Assembly (NCBI GenBank): GCA_009733745.1
Contig: WNWL01000003.1
Coordinates: 496,001 to 560,000, forward strand
Direction of reading: 5' to 3'
DNA: 64,000 nt
Source of the DNA: Oceanobacillus sp. HTM 045
GTDB taxonomy: Bacteria; Pseudomonadota; Alphaproteobacteria; Rhodobacterales; Rhodobacteraceae
Each line of letters opens with the position of its first letter. Position 1 is the stretch's first letter. The translations under genes were made by a program, and so were the position numbers. A model generated the notes under the pieces. That model saw nothing but the letters and a program-made list of their open reading frames with translations. It ran no database searches and was not told the DNA's origin. Below, one piece after another: positions 42,858 to 52,439 of this stretch.

Positions 42858-42940
42858 CTTGTCTGGTGCGAGAGAAGTGCAATGGGGGTAGGTGTTTGTT
42901 GCGCCAACCACCGGCGGTGGCGCCTGCCTTTTCTGCACAA

Positions 42941-43114
42941 CGACCAGCCGCAGCCCGGGCGACCAGCCCGGGCCACGTCCGGCCCTCCCCGGGGCCGGGC
43001 GTTCTGCGACGCTGCAAGGGGATCGGAGGGCTGGAGGGGTTGCGGGGATAAATCAAGCATACCCCGAGGAGCACCACGCCCGACCAGGGCCGGACGTGTC
43101 CCTATGCGCTGACC
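42941..43114 (-). repeat. Intergenic palindromic repeat family 1, copy H (tandem)
   Basis: Reverse copy. Hairpin 1 is CCCGGGC-GACCA-GCCCGGG; the long-range arms CACGTCCGGCCCT and AGGGCCGGACGTG are perfect over 13 bp; the core is GATAAATCAAGCATACCCC. It ends 12 bases before the hydrolase stop codon. The spacer between G and H (42858-42940) contains CCACC-GGC-GGTGG. Confidence 0.87.
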
Positions 43115-43126
43115 TTGGGTGTGGGG

Positions 43127-44008
43127 TTAAAGCTTGAAAAATTCTGCCAGCGCCTCCGCCGTCTCCTCGGGGCGTTCCTCGGGGAGGAAATGGCCGCAGT
43201 CGAGCGCCCGGCCGTCCACCTTCTCCGCCTTCTCGCGCCAGACTTCCGGCACGTCGTAGAGCCGCCCCACCAGCCCGCGTGCGCCCCAGAGGGCGAGCAT
43301 TGGCATCTGGAGCTTCCGCCCCTCGTCGGCCTTGTCGTGCTCCAGGTCGAGCGTGGCGGCCGTGCGGTAGTCCTCGCAGGTGGCGGCGATGCAGGCGGGG
43401 TCGGAGAAGCAGCGGATGTATTCGGCCATTGCCTCGTCGGTGAAGCTGCCCGCGTCTCCCCCGGCCCATGCGCCCATCTTCTTGCGGAGGTAGAACTCCG
43501 GGTCCGCCCCGATCAGCCGTTCCGGCAGGGGGGCGGGCTGGATCAGGAAGAACCAGTGATAGTAGCCGGTGGCGAAGGTCTTTTCCGTGCGGGCGTACAT
43601 CGTCGCCGTGGGGGCGATGTCGAGCGTGGCGAGGTGGGTGACCCGTGCGCCGTGGTCCAGCGCCAGCCGGTGCGCCACCCGCCCGCCGCGGTCGTGCCCG
43701 GCGAGGGCGAAGGTCTCGAAGCCCAGCTCGGACATCAGCGCCGCCTGGTCGGCGGCCATCGCGCGCTTGGAATAGGGCGCGTGGTCGGGCGTGGTTTCGG
43801 GCCTGGAGCTGTCGCCATAGCCGCGCAGGTCGCTGGCGACGACGGTGAAGCCCTTCTCCACCATGAGCGGCGCGACCTTGTGCCAGCAGACATGGGTCTG
43901 CGGGTAGCCGTGCAGCAGCAGCACCGGCGGCCCCTCGCCGCCGACCCGCACGCGCAGGGTGACGCCGGTGGGAAGCGCGATGCGCCGGTCGGTGAAGCCG
44001 TCGAACAT
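43127..44008 (-). CDS. Alpha/beta hydrolase, haloacetate (fluoroacetate) dehalogenase-like
   Basis: A 293-aa alpha/beta hydrolase. The nucleophile is Asp, D106 in AGHDRGGRVAHR, not Ser, as in haloacetate dehalogenases and epoxide hydrolases; the second acidic residue is in the cap-following region and the base is His in CGHFLPEE. The cap segment YYHWFFLIQPAPLPERLI carries the His-Trp pair (H151, W152) used for halide in fluoroacetate dehalogenase. DLRGYGDS is also typical. The substrate is not proven. It is last in the TetR-led operon. Confidence 0.8.
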   Translation of the reverse strand: MFDGFTDRRIALPTGVTLRVRVGGEGPPVLLLHGYPQTHVCWHKVAPLMVEKGFTVVASDLRGYGDSSRPETTPDHAPYSKRAMAADQAALMSELGFETFALAGHDRGGRVAHRLALDHGARVTHLATLDIAPTATMYARTEKTFATGYYHWFFLIQPAPLPERLIGADPEFYLRKKMGAWAGGDAGSFTDEAMAEYIRCFSDPACIAATCEDYRTAATLDLEHDKADEGRKLQMPMLALWGARGLVGRLYDVPEVWREKAEKVDGRALDCGHFLPEERPEETAEALAEFFKL

Positions 44009-44018
44009 GGGTGTTTCC

Positions 44019-44633
44019 TCAGGGCCGCTGGAAGCTCTCCCGCGACTTGGCCACCTCGGCGCGGATGACGCAATCCTCCGCGTGGTCGTTGATCAGCCCC
44101 ATCGCCTGCATGAAGGCGTAGACCGTGGTCGGCCCGACGAAGCGCCAGCCGCGTTTCTTCAGGTCCTTCGACAGCGCGACGGAAGCGGGTGAGGTCGAGG
44201 CCGTCTGCGGCGTGCCGAGCGCGGCGGGGTCCGGCTCGAAGCTCCAGACATGGGCGGCGAGGGAGCCCTTCTCCGCCACCAGCTCGCAGGCGCGCCGCGC
44301 GTTGTTGATCACCGCCTCGATCTTGCCGCGGTGGCGGACGATGCCGGCATCGGCGAGCAGGCGGGCGACGTCCTTGTCGCCATACGCCGCCACCTTGCGG
44401 AAATCGAACCCGTCGAAGGCGGCGCGGAAGTTGTCGCGCTTGGCGAGGATCGTGCGCCAGCTCAGGCCGGACTGGAAGCTCTCCAGGCACAGCTTCTCGA
44501 ACAGGCGGACGTCGTCCACGACCGGGAAGCCCCATTCCCGGTCGTGGTAGCCGAGGAATTCCGGCGCCGCCCCGGCCCAGCGGCAGCGGGGCCTTCCGTC
44601 CGGGCCGAGGAAGGGCGACACCATCGCCGACAC
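44019..44633 (-). CDS. tag: DNA-3-methyladenine glycosylase I
   Basis: A 204-aa base-excision glycosylase that removes 3-methyladenine. Its zinc site is visible: C17 in RPRCRWAG, H30 in GYHDREWG, and a C-terminal His/Cys pair in GLINDHAEDCVIR. LSWRTILAKRDNFRAAFDGFDF and FVGPTTVYAFMQAMGLINDH are Tag signatures. GTG start at 44633 or ATG at 44624; the family start fits either. It is four bases after the YciI gene in the operon. Confidence 0.93.
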   Translation of the reverse strand: MSAMVSPFLGPDGRPRCRWAGAAPEFLGYHDREWGFPVVDDVRLFEKLCLESFQSGLSWRTILAKRDNFRAAFDGFDFRKVAAYGDKDVARLLADAGIVRHRGKIEAVINNARRACELVAEKGSLAAHVWSFEPDPAALGTPQTASTSPASVALSKDLKKRGWRFVGPTTVYAFMQAMGLINDHAEDCVIRAEVAKSRESFQRP

Positions 44634-44637
44634 CGGA

Positions 44638-44925
44638 TCAGGCCGCGAGGAAGTCGAGCCGCGCGTCGGTGCGGGCGGGGTCGACCTCGTGGATCTCGGC
44701 CGTTACCACGCCCTCGATCACGAACGGGTCCTCCGCGACGAGCGCCTCCAGCGACTCCGCGGTGGTGTCGTGGGCCACGATCACGCCGCCCGCGGCGGGC
44801 TTCAGAGTGCCGACGAACAGGAATCCGCCCTCGGCGAAGCCCTTCGCGATCCAGGCGCGGTGGCCTTCCATGAGCTTCGGCGCGTCGGCCTTGCGGTCGG
44901 TGAACCGGAGGAAGAGGAGGAACAT
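44638..44925 (-). CDS. YciI family protein
   Basis: A 95-aa alpha/beta dimeric ferredoxin-like protein. The YciI signature His/Asp residues are in MEGHRAWIAKGFAEGGFLFVGTL and DPFVIEGVVTAEIHEVDP. YciI-like proteins are small enzymes or accessory proteins, sometimes acting as dechlorinases; this one lies with a haloacetate dehalogenase-like hydrolase, which is suggestive. Stop and start touch the neighbours closely (TetR stop at 44929). Confidence 0.8.
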   Translation of the reverse strand: MFLLFLRFTDRKADAPKLMEGHRAWIAKGFAEGGFLFVGTLKPAAGGVIVAHDTTAESLEALVAEDPFVIEGVVTAEIHEVDPARTDARLDFLAA

Positions 44926-44928
44926 CGG

Positions 44929-45501
44929 TCAGTCCTTTCGGGTGGGGGAGAGTTTCGCATCGAGCCAGGCGCAGAGGTCGTCGGCCTCGCGCCGGAGATA
45001 GGCCTCGTCGCGGAAGGCGCTGCCGAGTACCGCCGCGCCCTGGCTGCGCGAGAGGAGGTACATGGCAAGCCCGTCCGCCTCCGCGGCGAAGCCGAGCGCC
45101 TCGAACTGCGCGCGCAGCCAGTCGCGGAACAGGGTGAAGATCTGCCCCGCCTCCGCCTGTGCGGCGTGGCCGAGCTTGGCCAGCTCCGCGGTCAGCGAGC
45201 CGACCGGGCAGCCGAAGGCGGCGATCTTGCCGCCATTCGCCACCAGGATGCGGATGAAGCAGCGGATGCGCCCGGCGGGGTCGCCGCTCTCCTCCTCCCA
45301 GCGCGCGAGCATGGCGCGGGTCGCCTCCACCCGGCGGGCGATGACGGCGTCGAGGATCTCGTCCTTGGTGCGGAAGTGGTAGTAGAAATTGCCCCGCGAG
45401 ATCCCCACCGCCCCGGCCACGTCGGCGAAGGAGGTGTGCGCGAAACCCTGCTCGTAGAACAGCCCGTCCGCCGCCTCGACGATCTGGTCGCGTGTGGACA
45501 C
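44929..45501 (-). CDS. TetR/AcrR family regulator
   Basis: A 190-aa TetR regulator. The N-terminal helix-turn-helix is AADGLFYEQGFAHTSFADVAGAVGISRGNFYYHFRTKDEIL, with the usual GxFYxHF ending. The C-terminal ligand domain (from about 75) has WLRAQFEALGF, similar to YcdC-like regulators. GTG start at 45501. Two palindromes upstream (45517-45536 and 45544-45559) are likely its operators. It leads an operon with yciI, tag and the hydrolase. Confidence 0.88.
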   Translation of the reverse strand: MSTRDQIVEAADGLFYEQGFAHTSFADVAGAVGISRGNFYYHFRTKDEILDAVIARRVEATRAMLARWEEESGDPAGRIRCFIRILVANGGKIAAFGCPVGSLTAELAKLGHAAQAEAGQIFTLFRDWLRAQFEALGFAAEADGLAMYLLSRSQGAAVLGSAFRDEAYLRREADDLCAWLDAKLSPTRKD

Positions 45502-45516
45502 CCGCGCCTCCGAATC

Positions 45517-45536
45517 TCTAGGTCACTTGCCCTAGA
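45517..45536. promoter_or_regulatory. TetR operator candidate 1
   Basis: TCTAGG-N8-CCTAGA, a perfect 6-bp-arm inverted repeat of 20 bp located 16 bases upstream of the tetR GTG. It shares CTAGG and spacing features with the second site. Confidence 0.65.
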
Positions 45537-45543
45537 GCTGCTT

Positions 45544-45559
45544 TAGGACAATCGTCCTA
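45544..45559. promoter_or_regulatory. TetR operator candidate 2
   Basis: TAGGAC-AATC-GTCCTA, a perfect inverted repeat with 6-bp arms, eight bases beyond the first site. It lies between tetR and the divergent hybrid kinase gene (start 45658). The two sites may bind two dimers cooperatively, and the kinase might be co-regulated. Confidence 0.65.
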
Positions 45560-45657
45560 GGGCCGTCAATCCCCACCGAGTGCAGTTTACGAGTCCTTCA
45601 GCGCCGCCGTGCATAGATCGCCGGACCCGCAAACCGATGCGAAACGGAACGACGCCC

Positions 45658-48192
45658 ATGGCGGACACGGAGCAGATGCCGGCGCCCGAGCCGCTGGACA
45701 CGCGGCGGCTGCTGGTCCGCCGCTTCCGCCTGATGGCGCTCCTGATCCTGTTGCCTCTGACCCTCGCGACGGCCGGGGCGCTCTACGCTTCATGGCTCCA
45801 CAGCGAGAGCAGCCGCTACTCGGTGACCTTCGCGCACCTGCGCAACACGGTGGCGGTGGTGCGCGGCGAGATCGCGCTCGCCGCCCTCGCGGGAACCGGC
45901 GAGGCGGCGGATGCCGCCGGGGGAGACACGCTCCAGCGCAGGCAGCAGGACCATCTCGCGCGGGCGCGCAGGGCATTCCGGCAGTTGCTGACGATCTACG
46001 CCGCGCTGCGCCACTCCGGCACGGGCGGGGCCGGGGACGCGCCCGCCGTCCCGGACAGGGCGCGCAAGCTGGCGGCGGTCGACGCGCTCTTCGACGCCCA
46101 CGGCATCGACCCGTCCCTCGCCGCGATTGCCTGCAATCTCGAGGGGGTGGAGCTGCCGCCGGAACTGGCCGAGGTCTGGGCCGCGCGCGGCGAGGCTGCG
46201 GGCGAACCGGCCGACCGCTCGCTTGAAACCGTGCTGGCCGATCTCGTGATCCTGGCGGACGGGGTGTTCTCGCAGGAGACGATGGCCGGCAGCGACCTGG
46301 TGGCCAGCGCGGCGGCGATCAGCGCGCTCGACCGCGCCCATCTCGCGGCGCGCCTCGGGCGGATGGAAGCAGTCCTCGCGCGCCGGTCGGAGACCGGGCT
46401 CGCCGGCGAGTTCGTCACGACGATCTCGATCTATCTGCTGGTGCTGGTGACGGTGCTGATCTGCTATCTCACGATCCTGCGCCCGGTGGGGCGCCAGATC
46501 TCGCGCCACGAAATGACGCTGATGCAGGCGCGGGACCGCGCCGAATCGGCCGAGCGCGCCAAGTCGGAATTCCTCGCCAGCATGAGCCACGAGATCCGCA
46601 CCCCGATGAATGGCGTGATCGGCATGTCGGAACTGCTGTCGGGGACGGAACTGGACGACCGCCAGCGGATGTTCAACGAGATCGTGCGTAGCTCGGCCAA
46701 GTCGCTGCTGCACATCATCGAGGACATCCTCGACTTCTCGCGGATCGACGCGGGCCAGCTCACGGTGGACCCGCAGCCGTTCAAGCTCAGCGCGCTGGCC
46801 TCCGACCCGGTGCGGCTGCTCTCGGAGCAGGCGACGCGCAAGGGTCTCGAACTGGCGGTGCGGGTCTGCCCGGACGCGCCGCGCTGGCTGGTGGGCGATC
46901 TCGGGCGGCTGAACCAGGTCGTCACCAACCTCGTCGCCAACGCGGTGAAGTTCACCGAGGCGGGCCAGGTGGTGGTCGACATCTCGACCCAGCTCCTGTC
47001 GTTCGAATCGGGCACGGGCCAGCCGAGCCGGGTCGAGCTGCGGGTCGAAGTGCGCGACACCGGCCCCGGCATCCCGCCCGACCGCGCCGACCACATCTTC
47101 GGCCGGTTCTCGCAGCTCGACAATTCCTCGACGCGGGAGCATGGCGGCACCGGGCTCGGCCTCGCGATCTGCAAGGGGCTGGTCGAGCTGATGGGCGGCC
47201 GGATCGGGCTGCGTTCGGCGCTGGGGCGGGGGTCGAGCTTCCGCTTCGCGGTGCCGCTCGACACCCACGAGGGCGAGGACGAAGCGCCGCGCCACCCCGG
47301 CGCCGTCCGCGGCGCGAAGGTGCTGGTGATCGACGACAACGAGACCAACCGGCTGATCCTGCAGGAGATGCTGAGCGCCTGGGGCTTCGAGGAATCGGTC
47401 GCCGCCTCGGGGCGGGAGGGGCTGCGGAAGCTGACCCTCGCGGCGGAGGCGGGCCGGCCCTTCGACCTGGTGATCCTCGATCACCAGATGCCGGGCCTCG
47501 ACGGCAAGGGCGTGCTCGCCGCGATCCGCGGTGCGCCGGAAACCGCCGCCGTGCCGGTGCTGCTGCTGACCTCGATCGCCGACGGCGCGGGCGTGCGCGA
47601 GTGCAACGCGCTGGGCCTGCAGGGCTATCTCGCCAAGCCGGTCCTCTCCTCGCCGCTGTTCGACGCCATCGTCACCGCGCTGGCCGCGGGACCGACGGGG
47701 CAAGGCGACGCGGAAGAGCGTGCGGGCGAAGACGAGCCCGATGCGGGGGTTGTCATGGGCACGGGGCGGGGCCATGCGCTGATCGTGGAGGACAACCCGG
47801 TCAACCGGTTCGTGCTCGAACGGGCGATGGAGACGATGGGCCTCGCCTGCTCGGTCGCCACCAACGGGGTCGAGGCGATCCAGTCGTTCCAGCGCAGCGC
47901 GCCGTCCATCGTCCTGATGGACGTGTCGATGCCGGTCATCGACGGTTTCGAGGCGACCGGCCGGATCCGCGCGATCGAGCGCCGCGATGGGCGCGCGCGC
48001 ACCCCGATCATCGGCGTCACCGCCCACGCGCTGCGCGGCGACCGGGAGAAATGCCTCGACGCGGGGATGGACGATTACCTGCCCAAGCCCGTCTCGCTCG
48101 AGGACCTCGGCCGGATGATCGACCGCTGGCTCGGCGCCGGCAGCGACAGCAGTGCGGACGAGGAACCCGTCGCGCGGACCGCGGCGCGCTGA
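45658..48192 (+). CDS. Hybrid sensor histidine kinase with two receiver domains
   Basis: An 844-aa inner-membrane sensor. Helix 1 is at 25-46 and helix 2 at 252-274, enclosing a periplasmic sensor of about 205 residues. HisKA has H311 in [13 protein letters not shown]; HATPase_c follows ([30 protein letters not shown]). Two receivers follow: DDNETN...[13 protein letters not shown] and VEDNPVN...[13 protein letters not shown]. No HPt is fused, so the HPt protein at 53836 or another would be the partner. Start 45658 is preferred (GGAA upstream); in-frame Mets at 45637 and 45580 are alternatives. Confidence 0.93.
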   Translation: MADTEQMPAPEPLDTRRLLVRRFRLMALLILLPLTLATAGALYASWLHSESSRYSVTFAHLRNTVAVVRGEIALAALAGTGEAADAAGGDTLQRRQQDHLARARRAFRQLLTIYAALRHSGTGGAGDAPAVPDRARKLAAVDALFDAHGIDPSLAAIACNLEGVELPPELAEVWAARGEAAGEPADRSLETVLADLVILADGVFSQETMAGSDLVASAAAISALDRAHLAARLGRMEAVLARRSETGLAGEFVTTISIYLLVLVTVLICYLTILRPVGRQISRHEMTLMQARDRAESAERAKSEFLASMSHEIRTPMNGVIGMSELLSGTELDDRQRMFNEIVRSSAKSLLHIIEDILDFSRIDAGQLTVDPQPFKLSALASDPVRLLSEQATRKGLELAVRVCPDAPRWLVGDLGRLNQVVTNLVANAVKFTEAGQVVVDISTQLLSFESGTGQPSRVELRVEVRDTGPGIPPDRADHIFGRFSQLDNSSTREHGGTGLGLAICKGLVELMGGRIGLRSALGRGSSFRFAVPLDTHEGEDEAPRHPGAVRGAKVLVIDDNETNRLILQEMLSAWGFEESVAASGREGLRKLTLAAEAGRPFDLVILDHQMPGLDGKGVLAAIRGAPETAAVPVLLLTSIADGAGVRECNALGLQGYLAKPVLSSPLFDAIVTALAAGPTGQGDAEERAGEDEPDAGVVMGTGRGHALIVEDNPVNRFVLERAMETMGLACSVATNGVEAIQSFQRSAPSIVLMDVSMPVIDGFEATGRIRAIERRDGRARTPIIGVTAHALRGDREKCLDAGMDDYLPKPVSLEDLGRMIDRWLGAGSDSSADEEPVARTAAR

Positions 48193-48323
48193 ACGCCGGA
48201 CGATTCCGCCGGGCGCGATTCCCCGGCGGCGGCGATGCAGGCGGCTGGCCTGCCGCGCGCCGCCATGCCATGGATGGCACGGCGCGGTTCGGCGCGCCGG
48301 GGCATTTCCGGGGGGACGGTCGG

Positions 48324-49736
48324 ATGGAACTGATCCGCATGACGGCGCGCCAGGTGCTGGCGCTTCTCGATGCCGGCGAGGCAAGCCCGGCGGACCTGCT
48401 GGAGGCGCTGCGCGCCCGGATCGGGGCGGTCGACGGGCCGGTCAACGCGCTGCCGACGCTCTGCTTCGAGCGCGCCTTCGCCGATATCGACCGTGCGACG
48501 GGCCGCGGCGTGCTGCGCGGCCTGCCGGTGGCGATCAAGGATCTCGCGAATGTCGCCGGCGTGCGGACCACCCACGGCTCGCCGATATACGCCGACCATG
48601 TGCCGGAGGTCTCCGACCACGTGGTCGAACGGATCGAGGACCGGGGCGGGATCGTCTTTGCCAAGTCCAACACGCCCGAGTTCGGCGCGGGGGCGAGCAC
48701 CTTCAACGAGGTGTTCGGGCGAACGGCGAACCCGTGGAACCTGTCGCGCTCGGCCGCCGGGTCCTCCGGCGGCGCGGCGGCGGCGCTGGCGAGCGGCACG
48801 GCGTGGCTGGCGCATGGCTCCGACATGGGCGGCTCGCTCAGGAACCCGGCCAGCTTCTGCGGCGTCGTCGGGTTGCGGCCTTCGCCGGGGCTGATCCCGC
48901 GCGCGCCCTCGGCGGACGCCTTCGGCACGCTGGCGCAGGAAGGCCCGATGGCGCGGAACGTGGCCGACCTCGCGCTGCTGCTCGACGCGATGGCCGGGGC
49001 CGACCCGCGCGAGCCGCTCGGGTTCGACGCGGAGGACCACCTCTCCGCCGCGCTCGCCCCGCGGATGCCGCTGCGGGTGGCCTACAGCCCCGATCTCGGG
49101 ATCACGCCGGTCGACCCGGAAGTGGCCGCGGTCACCGAGGCAGCGGCGTGGCGCTGCGAGGCGCTGGGGGCGAGGGTCGACCTCGCCTGCCCGGATTTCG
49201 ACGGCGCGCACGAGGCGTTCCAGACCCTGCGCGCGGTCTCCTTCGCGGCGGGGCACCAGGAGCATTACCGCGACAAGCGCGACCTGCTGAAGCCGGACAT
49301 CGTCTGGAACATCGAGCGCGGCCTCGCCCTGACCGGTGCGGACGTGGCCCGCGCGACGCGGCTGCGCACCGCGCTGGTCGAGCGGATGGCGGCATTCCTC
49401 GGCGACTACGACCTGCTGCTGTGCCCGACCACCATCGTGCCGCCCTTCCCGGTCGAGGATCGGACGGTGACGCGCTGCAACGGGGTGGAGTTCGAGACCT
49501 ATATCGACTGGCTCGCCATCGTCTACGCAATCACCCTGACCGGCGCGCCGGCGCTGTCGCTGCCCTGCGGCTTCACCGCGGACGGGCTGCCGGTGGGCCT
49601 GCAGATGATCGCGCCGGTGCGGGGCGAGAAGCGCCTCCTCGCCGCAGCGGCGGCGCTGGAGGCGGAACTGGGGCTGGATCTCGGACCGATCGACCCGCGC
49701 GGGGCGGATGGCGCGGAAGCCCAGTCGGGAACCTAG
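48324..49736 (+). CDS. Amidase (amidase-signature family), second gene
   Basis: A 470-aa amidase. Triad residues are K72 in AIKDLANVAGV, the cis-Ser S147 in AAGSSGGAA and the nucleophile S171 in DMGGSLRNPASF. It begins with MTARQVLALLDAGEASPADLL, like other AS enzymes. The C-terminal LTGAPALSLPCGFTADGLPVGLQMI is canonical. Distinct from the amidase at 12115 in sequence. Substrate unknown. Its stop TAG shares CTAG with the stop of the convergent cytochrome gene. Confidence 0.88.
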   Translation: MELIRMTARQVLALLDAGEASPADLLEALRARIGAVDGPVNALPTLCFERAFADIDRATGRGVLRGLPVAIKDLANVAGVRTTHGSPIYADHVPEVSDHVVERIEDRGGIVFAKSNTPEFGAGASTFNEVFGRTANPWNLSRSAAGSSGGAAAALASGTAWLAHGSDMGGSLRNPASFCGVVGLRPSPGLIPRAPSADAFGTLAQEGPMARNVADLALLLDAMAGADPREPLGFDAEDHLSAALAPRMPLRVAYSPDLGITPVDPEVAAVTEAAAWRCEALGARVDLACPDFDGAHEAFQTLRAVSFAAGHQEHYRDKRDLLKPDIVWNIERGLALTGADVARATRLRTALVERMAAFLGDYDLLLCPTTIVPPFPVEDRTVTRCNGVEFETYIDWLAIVYAITLTGAPALSLPCGFTADGLPVGLQMIAPVRGEKRLLAAAAALEAELGLDLGPIDPRGADGAEAQSGT

Positions 49737-50080
49737 TCGGGAACGGTGACGCTGATCTGGATCGAGGCGTACCAGGAGGCGACGTCGTCGATCTCGGTAT
49801 CGCCGAGGCCCTCGGCGACGATGCTCATCATCTCGTTCACCCGCTTGCCGGAGCGGAACGCCTTGAGCTGGGTCACGAGGTAGGTCTCGCTCTCGCCCGC
49901 CAGATGCGGCGCGATCGGCATCTTGGCGATGCCGTCGATGCCGTGGCAGGTGGCGCAGCGGGTCTGGGCGATCCGGCGCCCCTCGGCCGGGTCTCCGGCG
50001 AAGGCGGGCAGGGCCGGTGCGGCCACCGAGGCGGCGAGAAGCGCGGTCCGGACGAGAACGTTACGGATCAGGGGGGTCAT
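49733..50080 (-). CDS. Small c-type cytochrome (c553/c5-like)
   Basis: A 115-aa secreted monoheme cytochrome. The signal peptide is cleaved near AFA-GD, the heme site is CATCH, and the axial Met is probably in MSIVAEGLGDTEIDD. The ending SVTVPD is short. It lies 53 bases after the sorbosone dehydrogenase-like gene on the same strand, so it could accept electrons from that enzyme. The ATG at 50080 fits the signal peptide. The stop overlaps the convergent amidase stop. Confidence 0.85.
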   Translation of the reverse strand: MTPLIRNVLVRTALLAASVAAPALPAFAGDPAEGRRIAQTRCATCHGIDGIAKMPIAPHLAGESETYLVTQLKAFRSGKRVNEMMSIVAEGLGDTEIDDVASWYASIQISVTVPD

Positions 50081-50133
50081 GCGGGGTCTCCGGGTGTCGG
50101 GGGCGGCGCGTACGCCGCCCCTCTCTCTCACTG

Positions 50134-51375
50134 TCAACCTTCGTACCAGATCCGGTAGATCGCGCCGACCAGGTCGTCGGAGACCAGGATCGACCCGTCG
50201 GACAGGACTTCGACATCGACCGGGCGGCCGAGATACTCGCCCGTGCCGGTGAGCCAGCCGGACGCGAACACCTCCGTCTCGCCGGCCTCGCCCTCGGCGG
50301 TCACCGGGGTGAACATGATCCGCGCGCCGATCGGGTCGGTGCGGTTCCACGAGCCGTGCTGGGCCGAGAAGATGCCGCCCCTGTACTTCGACGGGAACTG
50401 GCTGCCGGTGTAGAAGGTCATGCCGAGATCGGCCGCGTGCGCGTCCATCTCGACCGCGGGGAACACCACGCCGTCCGGGGGCGTGTCGTCCTTGTACTCG
50501 GCCGTCCGCACCGCGCCGCCGCCATACCAGGGGAAGCCGAAATGCTGGCCCGGCCCGGTCTGCCGGTTCAGCTCGCCCGGCGGGATGTCGTCACCCATGC
50601 CGTCGACCTGGTTGTCGGTGAACCACAGCTCGCCATTGGCCGGGTTGAACGCCATGCCGACCGAGTTCCGCACGCCGTAGGTGTAGACCCGGCGGTCGGT
50701 GCCGTCGCGGTTCATCGAGATGATCCCGCCGATGCCGGTGCGGGTGTAGAGGTCGGCCTTCTCGGGCGGGAACACGTTGAACGGCTGGCCGAGCGTGATG
50801 TAGAGCCGGTCATCCGGCCCGATGGCGCAGACGCGGGCGGTGTGGTTGTAGCTCTCCTCCCCCTCGGGGATCAGCTCGCCCTCGGCGACGACGTTGAAGG
50901 CGGCCACGTCCGGGCTCTCGTAGAAGAACTCCGCCGCCGGGTAGACCAGCACGCGGTTGCGCTCGGCGATGTAGAGGAAGCCGTCCTTCGAGAAGCAGGG
51001 CCCGTTCGGAATGTCGAAGTCGATCGACGGCGCGAAGCTCTTCACCTCGTCGGCCACGCGGTCCTTGTCGCGGTCGGTCACCACCCACATGTCGGTCTTG
51101 CGGGTGCCGACGAAGAGCGCGACGCCCTGCGGCCCCATCGCCATGTGGCGCGCGTCGGGCACGATGGCGTAGAGCCCGATCCTGAAGCCGGGCGGCAGCT
51201 TGACCTGCTCCAGCACGGCATTGATCGACTCGGCCCGCGCGCCGCCCTGCTCCACCACGGTGAAGTCGGTGACGCCGGTGACCTTGAACTGGCTGAGCTT
51301 GTCGAGATTGCCCTGGGCGAATGCCGGCGATGCCATAAGAACGCCGGCCGCCGCGAGGCAGCCAAGTATGCGCAT
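50134..51375 (-). CDS. PQQ-dependent sugar (L-sorbosone) dehydrogenase-like protein
   Basis: A 413-aa secreted beta-propeller of the glucose/sorbosone dehydrogenase family (GDH-B like). Signal peptide cleavage is near AFA-QG. Propeller repeats and the cofactor-binding segments are seen: LPPGFRIGLYAIVPDARHMAMGPQG, YTYGVRNSVGMAFNPANGELWFTDN, GQHFGFPWYGGG and SDDLVGAIYRIWYEG. PQQ binding depends on conserved His/Arg that I have not confirmed one by one. ATG at 51375 has AGGAGGA upstream. It pairs with the downstream cytochrome. Confidence 0.85.
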   Translation of the reverse strand: MRILGCLAAAGVLMASPAFAQGNLDKLSQFKVTGVTDFTVVEQGGARAESINAVLEQVKLPPGFRIGLYAIVPDARHMAMGPQGVALFVGTRKTDMWVVTDRDKDRVADEVKSFAPSIDFDIPNGPCFSKDGFLYIAERNRVLVYPAAEFFYESPDVAAFNVVAEGELIPEGEESYNHTARVCAIGPDDRLYITLGQPFNVFPPEKADLYTRTGIGGIISMNRDGTDRRVYTYGVRNSVGMAFNPANGELWFTDNQVDGMGDDIPPGELNRQTGPGQHFGFPWYGGGAVRTAEYKDDTPPDGVVFPAVEMDAHAADLGMTFYTGSQFPSKYRGGIFSAQHGSWNRTDPIGARIMFTPVTAEGEAGETEVFASGWLTGTGEYLGRPVDVEVLSDGSILVSDDLVGAIYRIWYEG

Positions 51376-51556
51376 GAGGGTCCTCCTCCCCTTGTTTTGC
51401 GCGCCGGTTTCTCGTTTTTCTGGCCGGCGCTGCACGGGATGGTAGCCGGGAGCGGGGAAAAGGAAATCCTGCGGTTGACGTGGGGGCAGTTGTTTCCGTC
51501 AGGCGAAATCGCCCCGGGCGCTCGACCGGCGGCGCGGGCGGGTGTATCCCGGTGAC

Positions 51557-52435
51557 ATGAGCAACGGTGACCTCTCGCGCGACATGCTTGCCGCCCTCGC
51601 CTGGCAGATCGAGCTGGGCGCGGACGAGGCCATCGCCGAGGAGCCGCAGGACCGCTTCGCCGAGCACGCTGCGCGGCAAGCGGGGCGGGAGGCCAGCCGG
51701 GAAGCCCAGGCGCAGAACCGGGAGCGCCCTGCCGCCGCACCCGTGCGGCAGTTGCCGCCCGCCCGCGCGGCGGCGCCCGTGCCACCTGAACCGGAGGCGG
51801 AGCGCTCCGACGGGCCGGGCTCGCGCGAGATCGCCGCGGCGGCGGCGAGCCTCGACGCGCTGTGCGAGGCGATCGAGGGCTTCGAGGGGTCCGACCTGCG
51901 CAAGGGCGCGCGCAACTGCGTCTTCTGCGACGGCAACCCGGCGGCGCGGGTCATGGTGATCGGCGAGGCGCCGGGGGCGGAGGAGGACCGGCTGGGCAAG
52001 CCCTTCGTCGGCCGCTCGGGCCAGCTTCTCGACCGGATGCTGGCGGCCATCGGGCTCTCGCGCGCCGAGCCGGACCCGGAGAAGGCGGTCTACATCACCA
52101 ACATCCTGCCCTGGCGCCCGGCGGGGAACCGCACGCCCTCGGACGCGGAGGCGGCGCTGTTCCTGCCCTTCGTCGAGCGGCATATCGAGCTGGCCGACCC
52201 GGACATCGTGCTCTGCATGGGCGGCGTCTCGACCAAGCACCTGCTGGCGACGACGCTGGGCATCAAGCGGATGCGCGGGCGCTGGCGGCGGCACGCGGCG
52301 ACCGCCAAGCCGGTGATGCCGAGCTTCCACCCCGCCTACCTGCTGCGCCAGCCGGGCGACAAGCGGCTGGCCTGGCGCGACCTGCTGGCAGTGCGCGCGG
52401 TGCTCGACGGCGCCGCGCCGGACTTCGCGGAGTAG
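51557..52435 (+). CDS. Uracil-DNA glycosylase (family 4/5 type)
   Basis: A 292-aa UDG. An N-terminal extension of about 95 residues is Ala/Arg/Pro-rich. The catalytic domain has [27 protein letters not shown] (about 136-162) and a C-terminal [31 protein letters not shown] lies between. A Cys pair, NCVFC, near 120 may bind part of a 4Fe-4S cluster. It removes uracil from DNA. ATG at 51557. It is followed after 4 bases by the phosphoesterase and then moaB, so the three may form an operon. Confidence 0.9.
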   Translation: MSNGDLSRDMLAALAWQIELGADEAIAEEPQDRFAEHAARQAGREASREAQAQNRERPAAAPVRQLPPARAAAPVPPEPEAERSDGPGSREIAAAAASLDALCEAIEGFEGSDLRKGARNCVFCDGNPAARVMVIGEAPGAEEDRLGKPFVGRSGQLLDRMLAAIGLSRAEPDPEKAVYITNILPWRPAGNRTPSDAEAALFLPFVERHIELADPDIVLCMGGVSTKHLLATTLGIKRMRGRWRRHAATAKPVMPSFHPAYLLRQPGDKRLAWRDLLAVRAVLDGAAPDFAE

Positions 52436-52439
52436 ACCG

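Noticed and set aside
42528-43126. CRISPR-like array from the tandem repeats
   Set aside because: Units are about 257 bases with large palindromes and related spacers; no short direct repeats with unique spacers and no cas genes.
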